A stretch of DNA of 64,000 nucleotides from Juglans regia (taxonomy: Eukaryota; Streptophyta; Magnoliopsida; Fagales; Juglandaceae): the NCBI RefSeq assembly GCF_001411555.2, contig NC_049908.1, positions 30,387,817 through 30,451,816 of the forward strand, read 5' to 3'. Every line of letters begins with the position of its first letter. The first letter of the stretch is position 1. The notes beneath the pieces were generated by a model. The model searched no databases. It was not told where the DNA came from and was given only the letters and a program-made list of their open reading frames with translations. Both the position numbers and the translations under genes were made by a program. Below, in pieces: positions 35,386 to 47,855 of the stretch.

Positions 35386-35894
35386 ATAGAGCAGTTGCAG
35401 CAACCCCGAAATCACATTTCCAAACAATTTTTTATTTTCAATAGTTGAAGGCCACTTAACTCAAGCTCACCCAAACTCAGAAGAGCAATTCTACGTATCT
35501 GCCTATACTCTCCACATACCGTGCATTCAATTTTTTTTTTTTTAACTCAATACACTAAGTGTGTTGAGTGTGTGATAAACAGTAGGATGATACAAATATT
35601 TTTCCAACTCAGAAACCCATCAAACAAGTCAAATTTAAAAAACAAGTGCATGTACACGGGCGGAGGTTGGGGGCGAAGTTACAAACAATAAAATAAAATA
35701 AAATAAAATAAAATTAGATAAAATGAGATAAGATGATATGAAATAAAATATTTTCACTATGCAAACGGGCCGCCCCTACACTTGCATATTCGATGACTAG
35801 GTGGTCATGTAACCAAATTAGCAATAGTTGAACTTCCCAAGTATATGAAAAACTTTCATTCTAATGAAATACAAAGCCTGGTTACCTCCAGTTT

Positions 35895-35938
<44 letters not shown>

Positions 35939-36070
35939 CATCTTCGAAACAGAGGCAAAATAATTGCACAAGAGAATATTACAAAATAAATTGATACAAA
36001 GTTTGCACATTCGAAAGAATTTCACCCAGAACTCCAAATGTCATATTCATGCTCGACGAACCTTTCTGCA
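35386..36070 (-). other. NLR2 3' flank and probable 3' UTR exon
   Basis: Downstream of the NLR2 stop, a possible donor (36367/36366) and a clear TTTTATTGCAG acceptor (36067/36066) would leave a UTR exon starting at 36065. The same sequence, including the acceptor, recurs without any gene at 59190-59360. The flank at 35386-35880 recurs at about 53160-53480 and 58870-59170. An AT microsatellite lies at 35900-35936. Confidence 0.5.
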
Positions 36071-36400
36071 ATAAAATTAGAAAATAAAAAAAGTCAACAA
36101 TTCAAGAATAATTAATCTTTTAAATAATATCTATTTAGAAAAATAAGAGGACTAATAGGTGCACCGGATCCAATGCCCCCAAGTATTGAAATCCTCCATG
36201 TAATTATTAATTTCGTTGATTTCCTCAAAAGTTGGGGAAAGATACAAATCTACATTTGCTGCTTAATTTACTAAAAAGTATCCAAATTCAGAATATTAAA
36301 ATATTTGATTATGAATTAGAAATCAAATTAGTGGTGCTGAAAATATGAAACGTGTTAAATAATATACTTGCCTTTCTTCAGATAGACTGCATGCTGGCTA

Positions 36401-39400
36401 TCAAACTGGCTTGTCTTCCCAAAGCGAATGTATGGTGGTATTCAGGTCAAGCTTCCAACGGGTATGTGATTCCTCTCCTCTTTTTGCTTGTACACCTTTG
36501 AGCTTTGGAGTGCTTAGGACTCCGTGACAGAAAGTTTTCATCACAGGGCATTCTTCCACAATTACTTCCTCCAAATATGGTAACATGATAGAATAACTTC
36601 CCGAGCAAAAGCTTGTGAAGTTTGGTAAGCAATCAAACTTTAAGCAAGTCAATTTGCTGAATGTAATCACCACTTTGGCTTGATCATCTCCCCTTGCCAC
36701 AATTTCTGTTATTCCTTCGCATGAACTTACACTCATTTTTTTGAGCTGCACCAAGCTTTTGGCTGTTGTGTATGTTATTAAATTGATCAATCCATTACAA
36801 CTCAATATCTCAAGATCTGTCAAATTGTGAAAATATGCCGAGGATGGCACTAAACTTTTCAATTTGTGACATTCTGAAACTGCTAGAATTTCCAGTACTT
36901 TATCAAAAGCTAGATATTCCTGGACATCTTCTTTCCACAAATGTGTCAGCATTGATGCTTTAGACACCCTAAGTTCTTTTAGTCGTGGGAATATCCTAGC
37001 ATGCTTTTCTGGGCCAATAAAATCTTCATACGGGATTATTTCTTGCCAGGAAGTACATCTCACAACAAGTTTCTCCAAATTCTGTAATCTTTTTAGTAAA
37101 TTAGACACAGAAAGAACCGATGTATCATGGTTGCATTGCACCTCTAAAACTTTTAACTTGCAGAAGGACTCTACCAAAAATTGGTCACACCAAGTGGTGT
37201 GATGAACGATCACTTTCAAAGCCTCCAATTTCGGGAATGTACCCTGTAAAAAAAAATGAAGTTAGCATCCAATTTTCTAGAGAACAATGCATTACGAGAC
37301 TCTTTTTCTCAAGACAGGAAAGAATACAATATGACTCATGCTATTTCAAAGAGTTAATTGATTGGCATCTTACCTCTTCAACCAAGAAAAGAGGATGTTG
37401 AATGGAACTCTCAAGTAGACACTGTTGACTTGTTTCTTGAAATCTCGAGAATTTAGAAGCAAATATGCTAACTTGTTTACATCCCCACGCTTTCAATTCT
37501 TTCAACACTGGCCATTCTAAATTATGCGCCCCGGGGAAAATCCACTTGAGTTTTGGCAATATCCCAAGTTCCAGAGATGTTAGTTTAGGGAACACAAACC
37601 TTGGTGTTGCTTCTTTTCCTCCCCTTGGGACAATTTCCTCAATCCCACAATTGACTATCCGAAGATCCTCCAATTGCGTGAGACTTGTAGCCACCGAGAT
37701 TGCTGGAAAGAAACTTTTCAAGCTCTTACATCCCTCGGCATTAATTTGACGTAGATTTTGAAAGTTGCAAAAGGAATCCGCTGCGACTTGGTCATGCCAT
37801 ATGGTTATCAAGTTATCCATATGTGAAATTACTATTTTCTCCAAGCTTGGGAATGCTACCTGTGAATTCATCCCAATTAATGTGTTAACATATTATATAT
37901 TCCCATCCACCAAAGCATCGATTTGATTAATTTTGATCTCTTTAAGCCATGATATCAAAATAAACAAGAAATTGAAGCGTTGGAATCCGAAATAAAATGC
38001 CAAACAGAAACTGAATTTTTTTTTTATAATTCAGTTAATTTTTACATTAATTGAAACCTATTTTCCACACCATTTCTTGATGATTTTATCGGTATTCAAG
38101 CAAACACACCCCCAAGTTATGGAGTGTTCAAGCATTCTTATCTCTGTTCACCGAAAATCTCTTTGGAAAAATCCACTCGGAAACTAAGACAGGTTTGGAG
38201 TATTCAAGAACTTCTATTTATCTACAGTTAAGATATAAAATAAATAATAAAGTCTACTTCTTCTTATCAGATTAAACTTTTGAGATAAGTGGTGATTTCA
38301 CATGGTATCATAGTAGAGGTATTGAGTTCGAATCTTGACTCTACATTCTATATCATTCAATTAAATATTTAACATGTTGAATCACTCATTGAGGGGGAGC
38401 TTGACCCACAATTGAGGGAGAGTGTTAAAATATAAAATAAATAATAAAATCTACTTTTTTCCATCAGTTTAATCTTTTGGGACAAGTGGTGATTTCACAT
38501 GAGGAAGAATATGGCCCACATGTGAGGGAGAGTGTTAAGATATAAAATAAATAATAAAATTTACCTCTTCCTAGCTGCTTAATATTTTGAGATAAGTAGT
38601 AATTTCACATCTACAAGAATTTCCTCAATTTTTTTCCTCCCCGTTCCTTAAGTTTCCTAAGAAACCCAACCATACTTTTTGTCTCTTATATTAGATCTAG
38701 ACAAATAAAAGCTGATAACAGTCAACTCTCCCAAGGATAAAGCTCCAGCACATCCCATGAATAAAGTCCAAGATCATGAATTCCTTGCTTGCACAAATCA
38801 TGCAGACAACTGGCTCCTTTTTCCATCTTTAATGTCAACAAATTTTCTCCCTATGGGATTTGGTTGGCTTACATCTCTATATATTAGCCACAGCATGTTA
38901 TTGTAAATGAATCAATAATATACTCAATTCCTTAAACTGTTTTACAGTGGATTACATCTTTATGCTACTTCTATAAAGTAAATAGTACTAAAATTTTGTT
39001 GATTGGCAAAAAGATCAGTACCGTCTTCTCATTAGATCTAGGGGATGTCATGATTACAAATTTGGCTTATAAATTTTTTCCATATCTATGTGTGATGTTT
39101 CATGTTTATAACAAAATATGACATTTTAATTAAGAAAAAATCTATTTATCATCATTTTTCTTATTATTCTCTCATCATCATATGATGTGGCATTAAAAGA
39201 TAGGTTCACAAGTGAAACATAATAAATAGTCTCCAATCATCTAATATCACATCATGAGATAATGAAAGGATGATGAGAAAATGGATAATACTTGTATACT
39301 TTTCTTGCTATATGTAATGGCAACATATTTCCATTCACAGATTCAATAACTTTAACTATTTGAACTAGTTAGGTTTAGAAACAATATCAATTCTAAGACT

Positions 39401-42400
39401 TCTACCTTAATTACGAGAGATTAATTAAGCTTTTTTTTTACCTCATGAAGCAAGAAAAGGGGTTGTTGAGTGGAGATCTCATGCCGGCTCCCTCGAAGCG
39501 TTTCTTGAAAACTCAGAAGTCCATTAGCAAATATGTCAACTTTCTGGCATCCTTCCACCCACATCTCTTTTAGCATTGGGCATTCTAAAGTATGCACTCC
39601 TGGGTAAAACCACTTGAGTCTTGGTAGCCACTTAAGAGTTAGGGAAGTTACTTGAGGGAACGCAAACCTTTCTATTGCATCTTCTCTCCCTTCACCTTCA
39701 ACAATTTCCTCCACCCCACTATACATAATCTCAAGATACTCCAATTCCATGAGACTTCTAGCAACAGAGGCTGGAAAGAAACTTCTCAAATTCTCACATC
39801 TAGCAGCCTGTATTCGTTTTAGATTTTTGAAGCTGAAAACTGCTTTGGGGTCTTTACTCCATACATGCTTCATTTGTGGAAGATGAGCCAACCACAATTC
39901 TTTCAGCTGTATGGTTGTTACAGCTTGATTTTCATTAACATTAAGCTCTTGCAATTCAAATACTTGATGTAGTGAATTGCAACCAGCTACAAAAAGTACC
40001 TCTACACTCTGGAATCTTGTCAACATATCATATTGAAAGATGCTCACAAGATTTTCACAAAGTTCAACTTTTATTCTTTGTAGATTGCAAAAGGAGTTTT
40101 CCACAAATTGGTTCTGCCATATGAGTTTTAGGCAATCCATGCGACTGATTTCCAATATCTTCAAACAAGGGAATGCAACCTGCAAGGTTAATCACATATA
40201 TCAACGATAAAATATATATACCTGACCATAATATCTCACATAATAGAGGATCTAATAAGTAGCCAAAATCTAAAATGATATTTATCCACAAAAAAATAAA
40301 AGGAAAGAAAGGAGCCAGATATTACCTCTACAGTGAAGAGAGGTTGCATAACAGTTAAAGGCTTCTCCAATGCATCTGTTTGAATGATCTCCTGGATGGT
40401 TGTTGCGCCTGAACTAGCAGGATTGAATATAAATGTCACTAATTTAGGGCAATGGTCTATCACCAGGATCTCCAAGGACGGAAATTGGATGTTACATCCT
40501 ATGCAGAATCTTTTGAGGTTCGGAAGATCTGTTAGCCTCAGGCTTTCTAGTCGAGGGAACCCCTCCATCGTAATTTCTCCTGCTGCTGCTAATTCTTCTG
40601 TGACTAATACCTCTTCCATAGCCTTACATTCCGATATGTGAAGATGTTTGAGATGCATCATTAATCTAGCTGTAGAGAATGACAGCAGATATGTTATATT
40701 ACAAGAACCCTGCACCTCCAAGATTAACAAATTCTGAAACCTGGACATTGCTTCCATGGTTGTTAATCTACAAGACACCCTCGCCCGATATTGGTTGTGC
40801 CGTGTCTCTTCCAAGTCTACTGAAGATAGTTCCAACCATTTCAAGTTGGGGAACACAATCTGCAACAACATTTAATTTTTTTTTCTCCATCAATTTTTTC
40901 TTTTCTTTTTGGTTCTTCCATTTTAAAATTGGGAAAATGACCAAATTAAAACGGAGTGCAGCTTCTAGCATTATTACTTGGGAAAATAAACATTAGCATA
41001 CCTGTTCGTGTAGAATTGGCATGTCGAAATCAAGTGTGCCCTCCGAAACGATTTCTCCAGCATCAGTTGCGAATAAATTTTTTGTTCTTATGAAGCTCGT
41101 AAGCTTTGGAAGATGCTCTAGTGCCAAGCGACGCAGTTGAGGGAAAAAGAATATCATATCCGTGTCTTCTATTCCGCCGCCTTCTTTCATGACTATTGCA
41201 CCCATGTTGCTGCATTCTCTTATCTGCAATTCTTGGAGTTGTGAAAGGCCCCTTGCTACGGATGATGGGAAGACAAATTTCAGTTTTTCACAATTTTCCA
41301 GTTTTACAACTCTCAAGTTATGAAAGGATGTCGAATGAAGTTGGCCATGACAAATATCTTCCAAACCAGTCATATTTTTTAGAAGGAATGTCTCCAAGGC
41401 TGGAAAGGAAATAGTTGAGATTTGCACCGGAGAGCTAATAATGATATATTTGATCTCATCATTATTTTCTATATGAAGATGCTTTAGTTTTTGAAAACCT
41501 TCTCGATCTAATTCATGTAGAACACTCTTAACACCCTTTAACTCATCTAAATAAAGACATTCTGTTCTATTCAACAACATTTTAATTCCAACCTCTGATT
41601 GAAAGCTTGTCTTCAGCTTGAGTTTTAATGTTCTTGAGCATTCATGCTTATCAGACCAGTCCCAGACGTCTCCTATCAATATGTTGTATCTTTCTAATTT
41701 TCCAAACCGTAGATCTTTCGGCAGCATGCAGGCATCTCGGATATGTATCTCTAAAGTAGTCAAACGTAACAAATACTTTAGCTCAGCAAGGTTAGCATTG
41801 TTTGATCTTTCAGTGATAAGTCCTTCAGCCTCCCATTGAACAAAGCTATTTTCCATATACAATTCTTCTAATTCTACCAAGCTAGATAGGACATTAGGTG
41901 GAATCACTTCAAGTTTGGAACATTTGCTCAAATCAAACAACATCAAACGAACCAACGACCCTATTTCTCTTGGCAGTTTTGAAATGTTAGATTTTACAAG
42001 ACTAAGAATTACTAAATTCTTGAGTTCTCCAATCGCAGATATGTCTCCCAACTCACATTGATCAAGAAACAATGTTTGTAGGTTTCTAAGAAGAAGAAGT
42101 GACGAAGGAAGTGCTGAAAGTTTGATGTCCGTCAAATCCAAAACTTTGAGCTTTTCCATCCCTTGAAAGAAAGTGCCTGGGATTTGTAAAGAACAATCAC
42201 TGCCATTCACATAAAGGAATCTTAATTCTGGACATTCCAGTTCATTTAGAAGTTGATGATCAATATCTCTGCCACGAATAGAAACTGCCTTGCATCTTTT
42301 TAGTGCATCCATCTCTGGCCATTTCTTGAGCCCTCCATCATCTCTCATGAAAAGCATATCATAATCCTTTGAAGCAATTGACATAGCAACATCACGAACA

Positions 42401-43803
42401 ACATCGTGCATATGGCAATGATCAGATTTGTGAGGACAATCTTGTAACAGACAAGAGTCTTTCAACTTACACAATTGTGTATATAGTCTATTTCTCGCAT
42501 CTTCCAATGTGTTAATTCCATGAAATAGACCCAAACCATAACAATATTTCAACAAGTCCTGATGGTAAATGCCGAACTTCATTTCAGCACAGTGCAAAAA
42601 TAAATTTTGTATCTCCTGACTTTCAAGATGTCTAAAACTCAACTCTATACAAGAGTATATAGTTGACTGCATTCTTGTGAGATGTTCGGGAGCAGCAGGA
42701 CGCCGTAGTTGCTGTAAGGCATCCTTCCATTCACGTAAATCCTTTTTATTTAATGCCTTAGAAACTGTTGCAAGTGCAATAGGCAAACCACCACACTTTT
42801 TAGCTACCTCAGTTGCTATAGATCGTAAATTGGGGTCTTTAACAGAATCAGCCGCCATCTTCTCAAATAATTCCCATGCTTCTTCTTGGGGTAACATTTC
42901 AATTCCAAAATTCTTCTGAACACCCATTTCAGATAATAAATCGCGCTGTCTTGATACCAGCACTACTTTGCATCCCTTATAAGGATCAATTCCTATTTTT
43001 TCCAAATTAAGTTTATCCCATATATCATCTAGGATAACAAGTATTGGCCTTTTTCCTTTTGTTAACCTCCCCCGTAGACAAATCGCTCTTCCGAGTATTG
43101 TCTCCGCATCAAGCTTGAGATCTAGCATGTCTGCGATTTCTCCTTGAATTCGTCTCAGGTCTTGGCTTTGCGTCACATCTGCTAGAGCCACCTCGTCGAA
43201 TAGCTTATCGTTCTTTACTTGCCTGGCAATTTCTCTCGCCAATGTGGTCTTTCCCACACCAGGCATCCCCCATAAACCAATCACGTTGATAGTAGCATCT
43301 CCGAGTGCCTCCTTAAGTCCCTTCACAGTTGGCATTCTTGAGACAAACTCCATGCAATCCATGTATCTCGTAGTCACTCTCCCTTGTGGAGCAGGATGGT
43401 ATGAAATTTTGTCAAATTTTCTATTTTCCAAGGCTTCGCTTACAAGTTTCACTATCTTTTTGGCCTTCCGACTTAGCTGATGTCTTAGCTTCAAACTCAG
43501 GCACATCTCTATAGAGCACCTCATCTTTGCTTCTTCTTCGCCTTCATGAACTTTCTTTGCCAGTTCTGTAATGTCATCTACCTCCTTCAACCAGTTTTTA
43601 ACGTCTTCTTCAATTTCTTCACCGTTTCTGACAGCAGCGTCAATGGAATGTTGCACGCTATCTCTAACACGCCGCAACTTCTCTTCCCGATCCTTCATCT
43701 TGGCAACGTTGCTGCTGTAGCGAAACGAATAACCTAGCCACTGTCCAATTGGTGCTACCGTGTACTCGGCCATTTTTGCTACAATTTGTACAAAAATATC
43801 CAT
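36401..43803 (-). CDS. CC-NBS-LRR disease resistance protein NLR2 (five exons, 1800 codons)
   Basis: Exons are 41002-43803, 40326-40859, 39442-40179, 37374-37859 and 36401-37243. All introns are phase 0 with GT/AG ends (142, 146, 1582 and 130 bp), and the open frame is unbroken from MDIFVQIVAK to ...SLWEDKPV and TGA. Exon 1 (934 codons) has a coiled-coil-like N-terminus (about 1-130), P-loop GMPGVGKTT (179-187), kinase-2 ILVILDDIW (254-262), RNBS-B CKVVLVSR (278-285), CGGLPIAL (337-344), MHDVV (465-469) and LRRs from about 540. Exons 2-5 each open with F-P-x-L-type residues (IVFPNLK, VAFPCLK, VAFPSLE, GTFPKLE) and carry irregular C-terminal LRRs. This is an RPS2/At4g27190-like immune receptor, expected in the cytosol or at a membrane face. 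Every key motif is present, so it is probably functional. The size and architecture fit the family. Intron 3 contains a TRIM element. Confidence 0.92.
37860..39441 (-). other. NLR2 intron 3
   Basis: At 1582 bp it is about ten times longer than the other three NLR2 introns, partly because of the TRIM. The remainder (38615-39441) is AT-rich with no recognisable gene. Confidence 0.85.
38226..38609 (+). mobile_element. TRIM retroelement with three 77-bp LTRs, in NLR2 intron 3
   Basis: Three 77-bp direct repeats, 38226-38302, 38423-38499 and 38533-38609, begin (t)gttaagatataaaataa and end gtgatttcaca. A Met-tRNA-type primer site tggtatca follows the first. Purine tracts tgagggagag precede the second and third. 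The whole is flanked by a 5-bp duplication tctac (38221-38225 and 38610-38614). It has no coding capacity. The first LTR has lost its initial TG. Confidence 0.9.
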
Positions 43804-44500
43804 TCTTTTTTTTTTCTTTTGTAATTCTTTTCTTACTGTTGACGCCTTCTTTTAGTAAACAAAAAACAAATCCTTTCTTACAGATTTGTGTGCAAGTAGC
43901 GCAATAGAATGCAACAGTAAGGACAAAAAGCAAAAAAACAAAAACACAAAACAAAGAAGAAGAGACCACCTAGCTAGCACTCTTTGGAATATTGATGGAT
44001 TGGATCAAATAGGTCTCTAGAATGAGGTTTAAAAGCAAATTAGGCAAAGGACAGATGGAACTAAGAAAGAATATGAAAACAAGACAGCTCTATCTTGGGG
44101 AGTCTTGCAATAAATTCAGATAGCGAATGACCATGCATGGAGTATGAAGAATGACTCAGGAAAGTAAGAGGACAAGATAAGAATGAACCAGGTTTCGCAC
44201 TTGGTCATATACACCAATACTAGAACACGGTACAGAACTTGACTTTCACATGAAGTACTCCATCAATTCTTCATCATCCCCTTCAATCCAGAGTAGCTCT
44301 GTAGATTCAAAGTGTGTAATTCAGAAATCAAGCTGGTGGCAAAATTATAAACACTAGAATTCGATATATATAATGAAATATGCTCCAAAAAAAATAAACA
44401 ATCAATTGATAATACAACTCTGAAACTCATACGAGAAAATAATTTGAAAGCTAAGGATTACGAAGGAGGCCAATGAAAACAAGGTCCTGACCTTATTATT
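43804..44500 (-). promoter_or_regulatory. NLR2 5' leader and upstream flank
   Basis: 43990-44060 resembles the NLR1 upstream stretch at 12140-12220. 44385-44490 resembles 21570-21650 (gaaggaggccaatgaaaa). No transcription start can be placed and no gene is seen. Confidence 0.4.
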
Positions 44501-44539
44501 CTTACAAAGTCCCCCTCATTTGTTTCTAAAGGGTCCTTT

Positions 44540-44775
44540 CTCTAGAATTCTATGAGACAATCTCCTTGGTCCCTGGACAGTTCCTGTCTTGTAGCTCTTG
44601 GGATTGTTACTTGGTTAAAGTGCTTATTAACCCCTTCAAATTCCCTCAACATGCCCTCACTTGAAGAGCACCAGTTTCAACTTTTTGCTATTATTGCCAT
44701 GTACAGTATATGGTTTCGAGAAATAAAATTGTGCATGATTCCATCAATCCAAACTTGAGAAAATTTGTTGATGGT
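44540..44775 (+). pseudogene. LINE fragment (region between RT and RNase H)
   Basis: One frame reads SPWSLDSSCLV, LLTPSNSL, LEEHQFQLFAIIAMYSIWFR, which resembles the segment of plant LINE polyproteins just before RNase H (AxxxWxxRNK-like). It is cut off on the right by the LTR element at 44779. Confidence 0.5.
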
Positions 44776-44778
44776 GTC

Positions 44779-47700
44779 TGTAACGCCCCGGTCCCTGATG
44801 GGTCAGAGAATTACTCATTGTCACTTAAAATCAAATCTCAACTATATACTCATAGACTCCAAAGTTTTCAATGACACATACAACTCACTGTTTCAATCAA
44901 CTACTCCAATATGATTAATCTAAATACCACAAAATCTCAAAATTAACGTCAACCTTCCAAAATACCAAGTCGACAGAGCAAAAAAAAACTACTAAATAAA
45001 ATTCTCTAACAACAAGTACCCTCTTTCTATTTAATACACCATGCTCACACAGCCTTACCCATGCTTCCTATTCTTGAACTGCCACTGAAGTATCTAAAAT
45101 ATTTGAAAAATATTGTGGAGATAAAGGGTGAGTTATCAATAACTCAGTAAGCAAAGAACATATATTAGTATATAAACATGAGCCTTTTCAGAAAATTCGG
45201 TATGCAAAACAAAACATTTCATTTTTATATGCAGATCTCAAAAACGTATTATCAGAAAATCAGAACGACTTTTCAATGTTTTCATACTCAACAACCAATT
45301 GTTCATATTCAAAGATCATTTTCATATTCAAAGACCATTTTCATATTCAAAAATCATTTTCATAATAAAAAACGCTTTACTCATATTCAAAAAAACTTTG
45401 GCATAACATAACTGAACATCTTCTTATTATTATTTCATATTGTATCATATCATATCATGTCACTATATCATATCATATACCACGTTTAACCCCTGTGATA
45501 GGGTTGTGCTATCCCTGGTGGCCAAACCAGACAGTATCATATTGTAAAACTTTCCCTTATTCATTTTCGGAGTCCCGAGTGTGCACACATGAAAGAACAC
45601 ATAAAAGACCACTTTGTTTCCAAAGTGGGTGCACTCATATCATGTTGGTACCAACCATGTCACGTGAACTCGCATATCATCATATTAGAACCAGAATTCA
45701 TAATCAGAGTAAAAACAAATAAGTTATGCCAAAAGTTTTTCAGATGCATATCATATCAAATCACGTGCTGAGCATATTCATATCATTTCTATATGATCAA
45801 AAAAAGATCCAAATCATTTTCATATCACATGTGCAAAAATTCACAGACATCATATTCACTCTTTTGCACATTTCAGAAACATGTCAAATATTGTTCATGT
45901 CTACACTGTTCATGTCAAAAACATTTTTTTCCCCTTTCATACATATTTCATGAGTGAATGCAAAACATATACTGATGTTGTTTTTCACATTTTCTTTTTA
46001 AAATAATATGCACATTTTTACAAACCAACCTCAGTTCATTTCTTTTTATGCAAATCTAGCATATGAACCCTGCTTACCTGGACTTCTTAGCTTTTAAGCA
46101 ATTTTCCTCAATAATACCGAACAAAAATTACTCGTCACCTATAAAATAATTAAGTAATTTCCGTAATTTTCCAATTGAACACATATTTCGATATTTGAAC
46201 CTGAAATGCTAAACTTCAACCTATTTTAATTCCTCAATACCTAAAATTCTCATAACCCTAACATACCATCATTTTCCAAATCCATCAATATCCACTTACT
46301 TTCTCTGACTAAGATATTAAATTCTAACTTATTTACTATTGAAATCAAACTATAAAGTTTAATACTAGATGATATAATTATATCAAGATATTCTAAATTA
46401 AACAAAAAAATTTATTTAATAAGAATAAACTAGATCATATCTAAAGTGTTTAAAAAATAAAATTACACAGCTATGGTTTACTTCTGAAAATAAGTTTGAA
46501 AGAAATCTTTACTTAACAACAATTTAAATCACTCCAATAATTTTGGTAAACATAGAAGTTTTTAGACTATTATAGAATAAAATAGAAACAAGTCCACTAT
46601 CGTCCAAAACCTTGTGAGCCATAGCCAACCTTTACAATTTAAGGGTACTATCATAATTAAACCCCAAGTTAAAAGCTACCATGTAGACCACGTCTTCCCA
46701 CTTTGAAACGGAAACGCTGGGCAGGGAAGGGCATATGCTTACTGAAAGCTATGTGTAGCGGTGGCCTGGGTGGATGTCTACGGCGGCACGGCTGGGAGCG
46801 GCGGCAGGTCGCTGTGGAAGAGAGAGATATTGTGATGAGAGAGAGAGAGAGAGCAAGAGAGAGAGAGACTCCGAGAGAGAATGAGAGAACACGGAGTGGG
46901 GAGAGAGGAAACTCACCGTGAGACTAAGGGCGTGCGATGGATTGGGGTGCCGGAAAGTTTGTGGTGGCGATTTCTGTGGGGTCCCGACGTGGTGGGGCTC
47001 TCGGTATGGTGGTTGCAGTGGTTAGCAAAAGGAGAGGTGGATGCTCTGTTTCGTGGAGTTAAAACCGTGGGCTCACAGTTGGGCTACGGCGGTGAGGTTT
47101 TTCGGCGTGCTTGGCTCCCGGTGATGGTGGCCAGACATGGTGCAACGGTTGCACGTGGTTGTTGAACTTCACGAAAGGCGGCTCAATGCAACAACTTGTT
47201 GCTTCACTGCGATCGCAATGGGGAAGGTGGCGCGCGGTGCGTCTTTGGGCCTTGGTAAGTGGGGGTGGCTAGTGGTTTGGTGGAACAACCGCAGTTCACG
47301 GTAGGGAAAATGAAGTGCTCGGTTTTGAAGAGGCAGCAGTGGCGGAGTGCTATGGTAGTTTTCTACATGCTGTGACGAAGATCTGCATATTTACATATAT
47401 AGTTGACTCGAAACCCTAAAGAAAATGAGAGGGAGATCAGACGTGCATGTGTGGTGAACGTGGTGAAGACAACCCTAGTTTGTAAAACTGATGCACAACT
47501 GCTTATCGAGTATATAACCATTATATGAATGGTTGCAGTGAAAGTAGTAGAAAAAGTGACGTGTATGGACTATGGAGTGGAAATGGACATGATGGAAACC
47601 GTGCGAGTAGAGGAGTCTGGCACGAGATCTTACGGGCTTGGCTTTTTGATCCATTTCAAAAATTTGGGCTCACGTCTAGTAGTGAATAAAAAAATAATAA

Positions 47701-47855
47701 ATTGATTTTTTTTCTTCAGTTTTGAACCTCAACGCAACCTATAAATATATTCCAACTTGTCCAAAAATCTTCTCAGGCCATAAAAATATTTTTAACCTAA
47801 TTATCAAACTCAAAAAAAAAATTGAAGGCGGGCTTGACTGGGCCTGGGTGTTACA
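44779..47855 (-). mobile_element. Ty3/gypsy-type LTR (3077 bp)
   Basis: In minus orientation it starts TGTAACACCC (47855 leftwards) and ends GGGGCGTTACA (44779), the palindromic TG...CA ends usual for Tekay/Del-like LTRs. Immediately upstream on the minus strand lie a purine tract ttttttaaggggagagga and the cgaggacgaaat stretch that commonly ends gypsy polyproteins. It contains a GA-rich tract (46835-46885). Frames inside (for example 46703-47165) are not credible genes. A shortened copy lies at 56152-58250. Confidence 0.7.

Noticed and set aside
46703..47165. Frames of 72 and 94 residues (R/E/G-rich)
   Set aside because: They lie within the 3-kb LTR across a GA-rich tract. There is no family signature.
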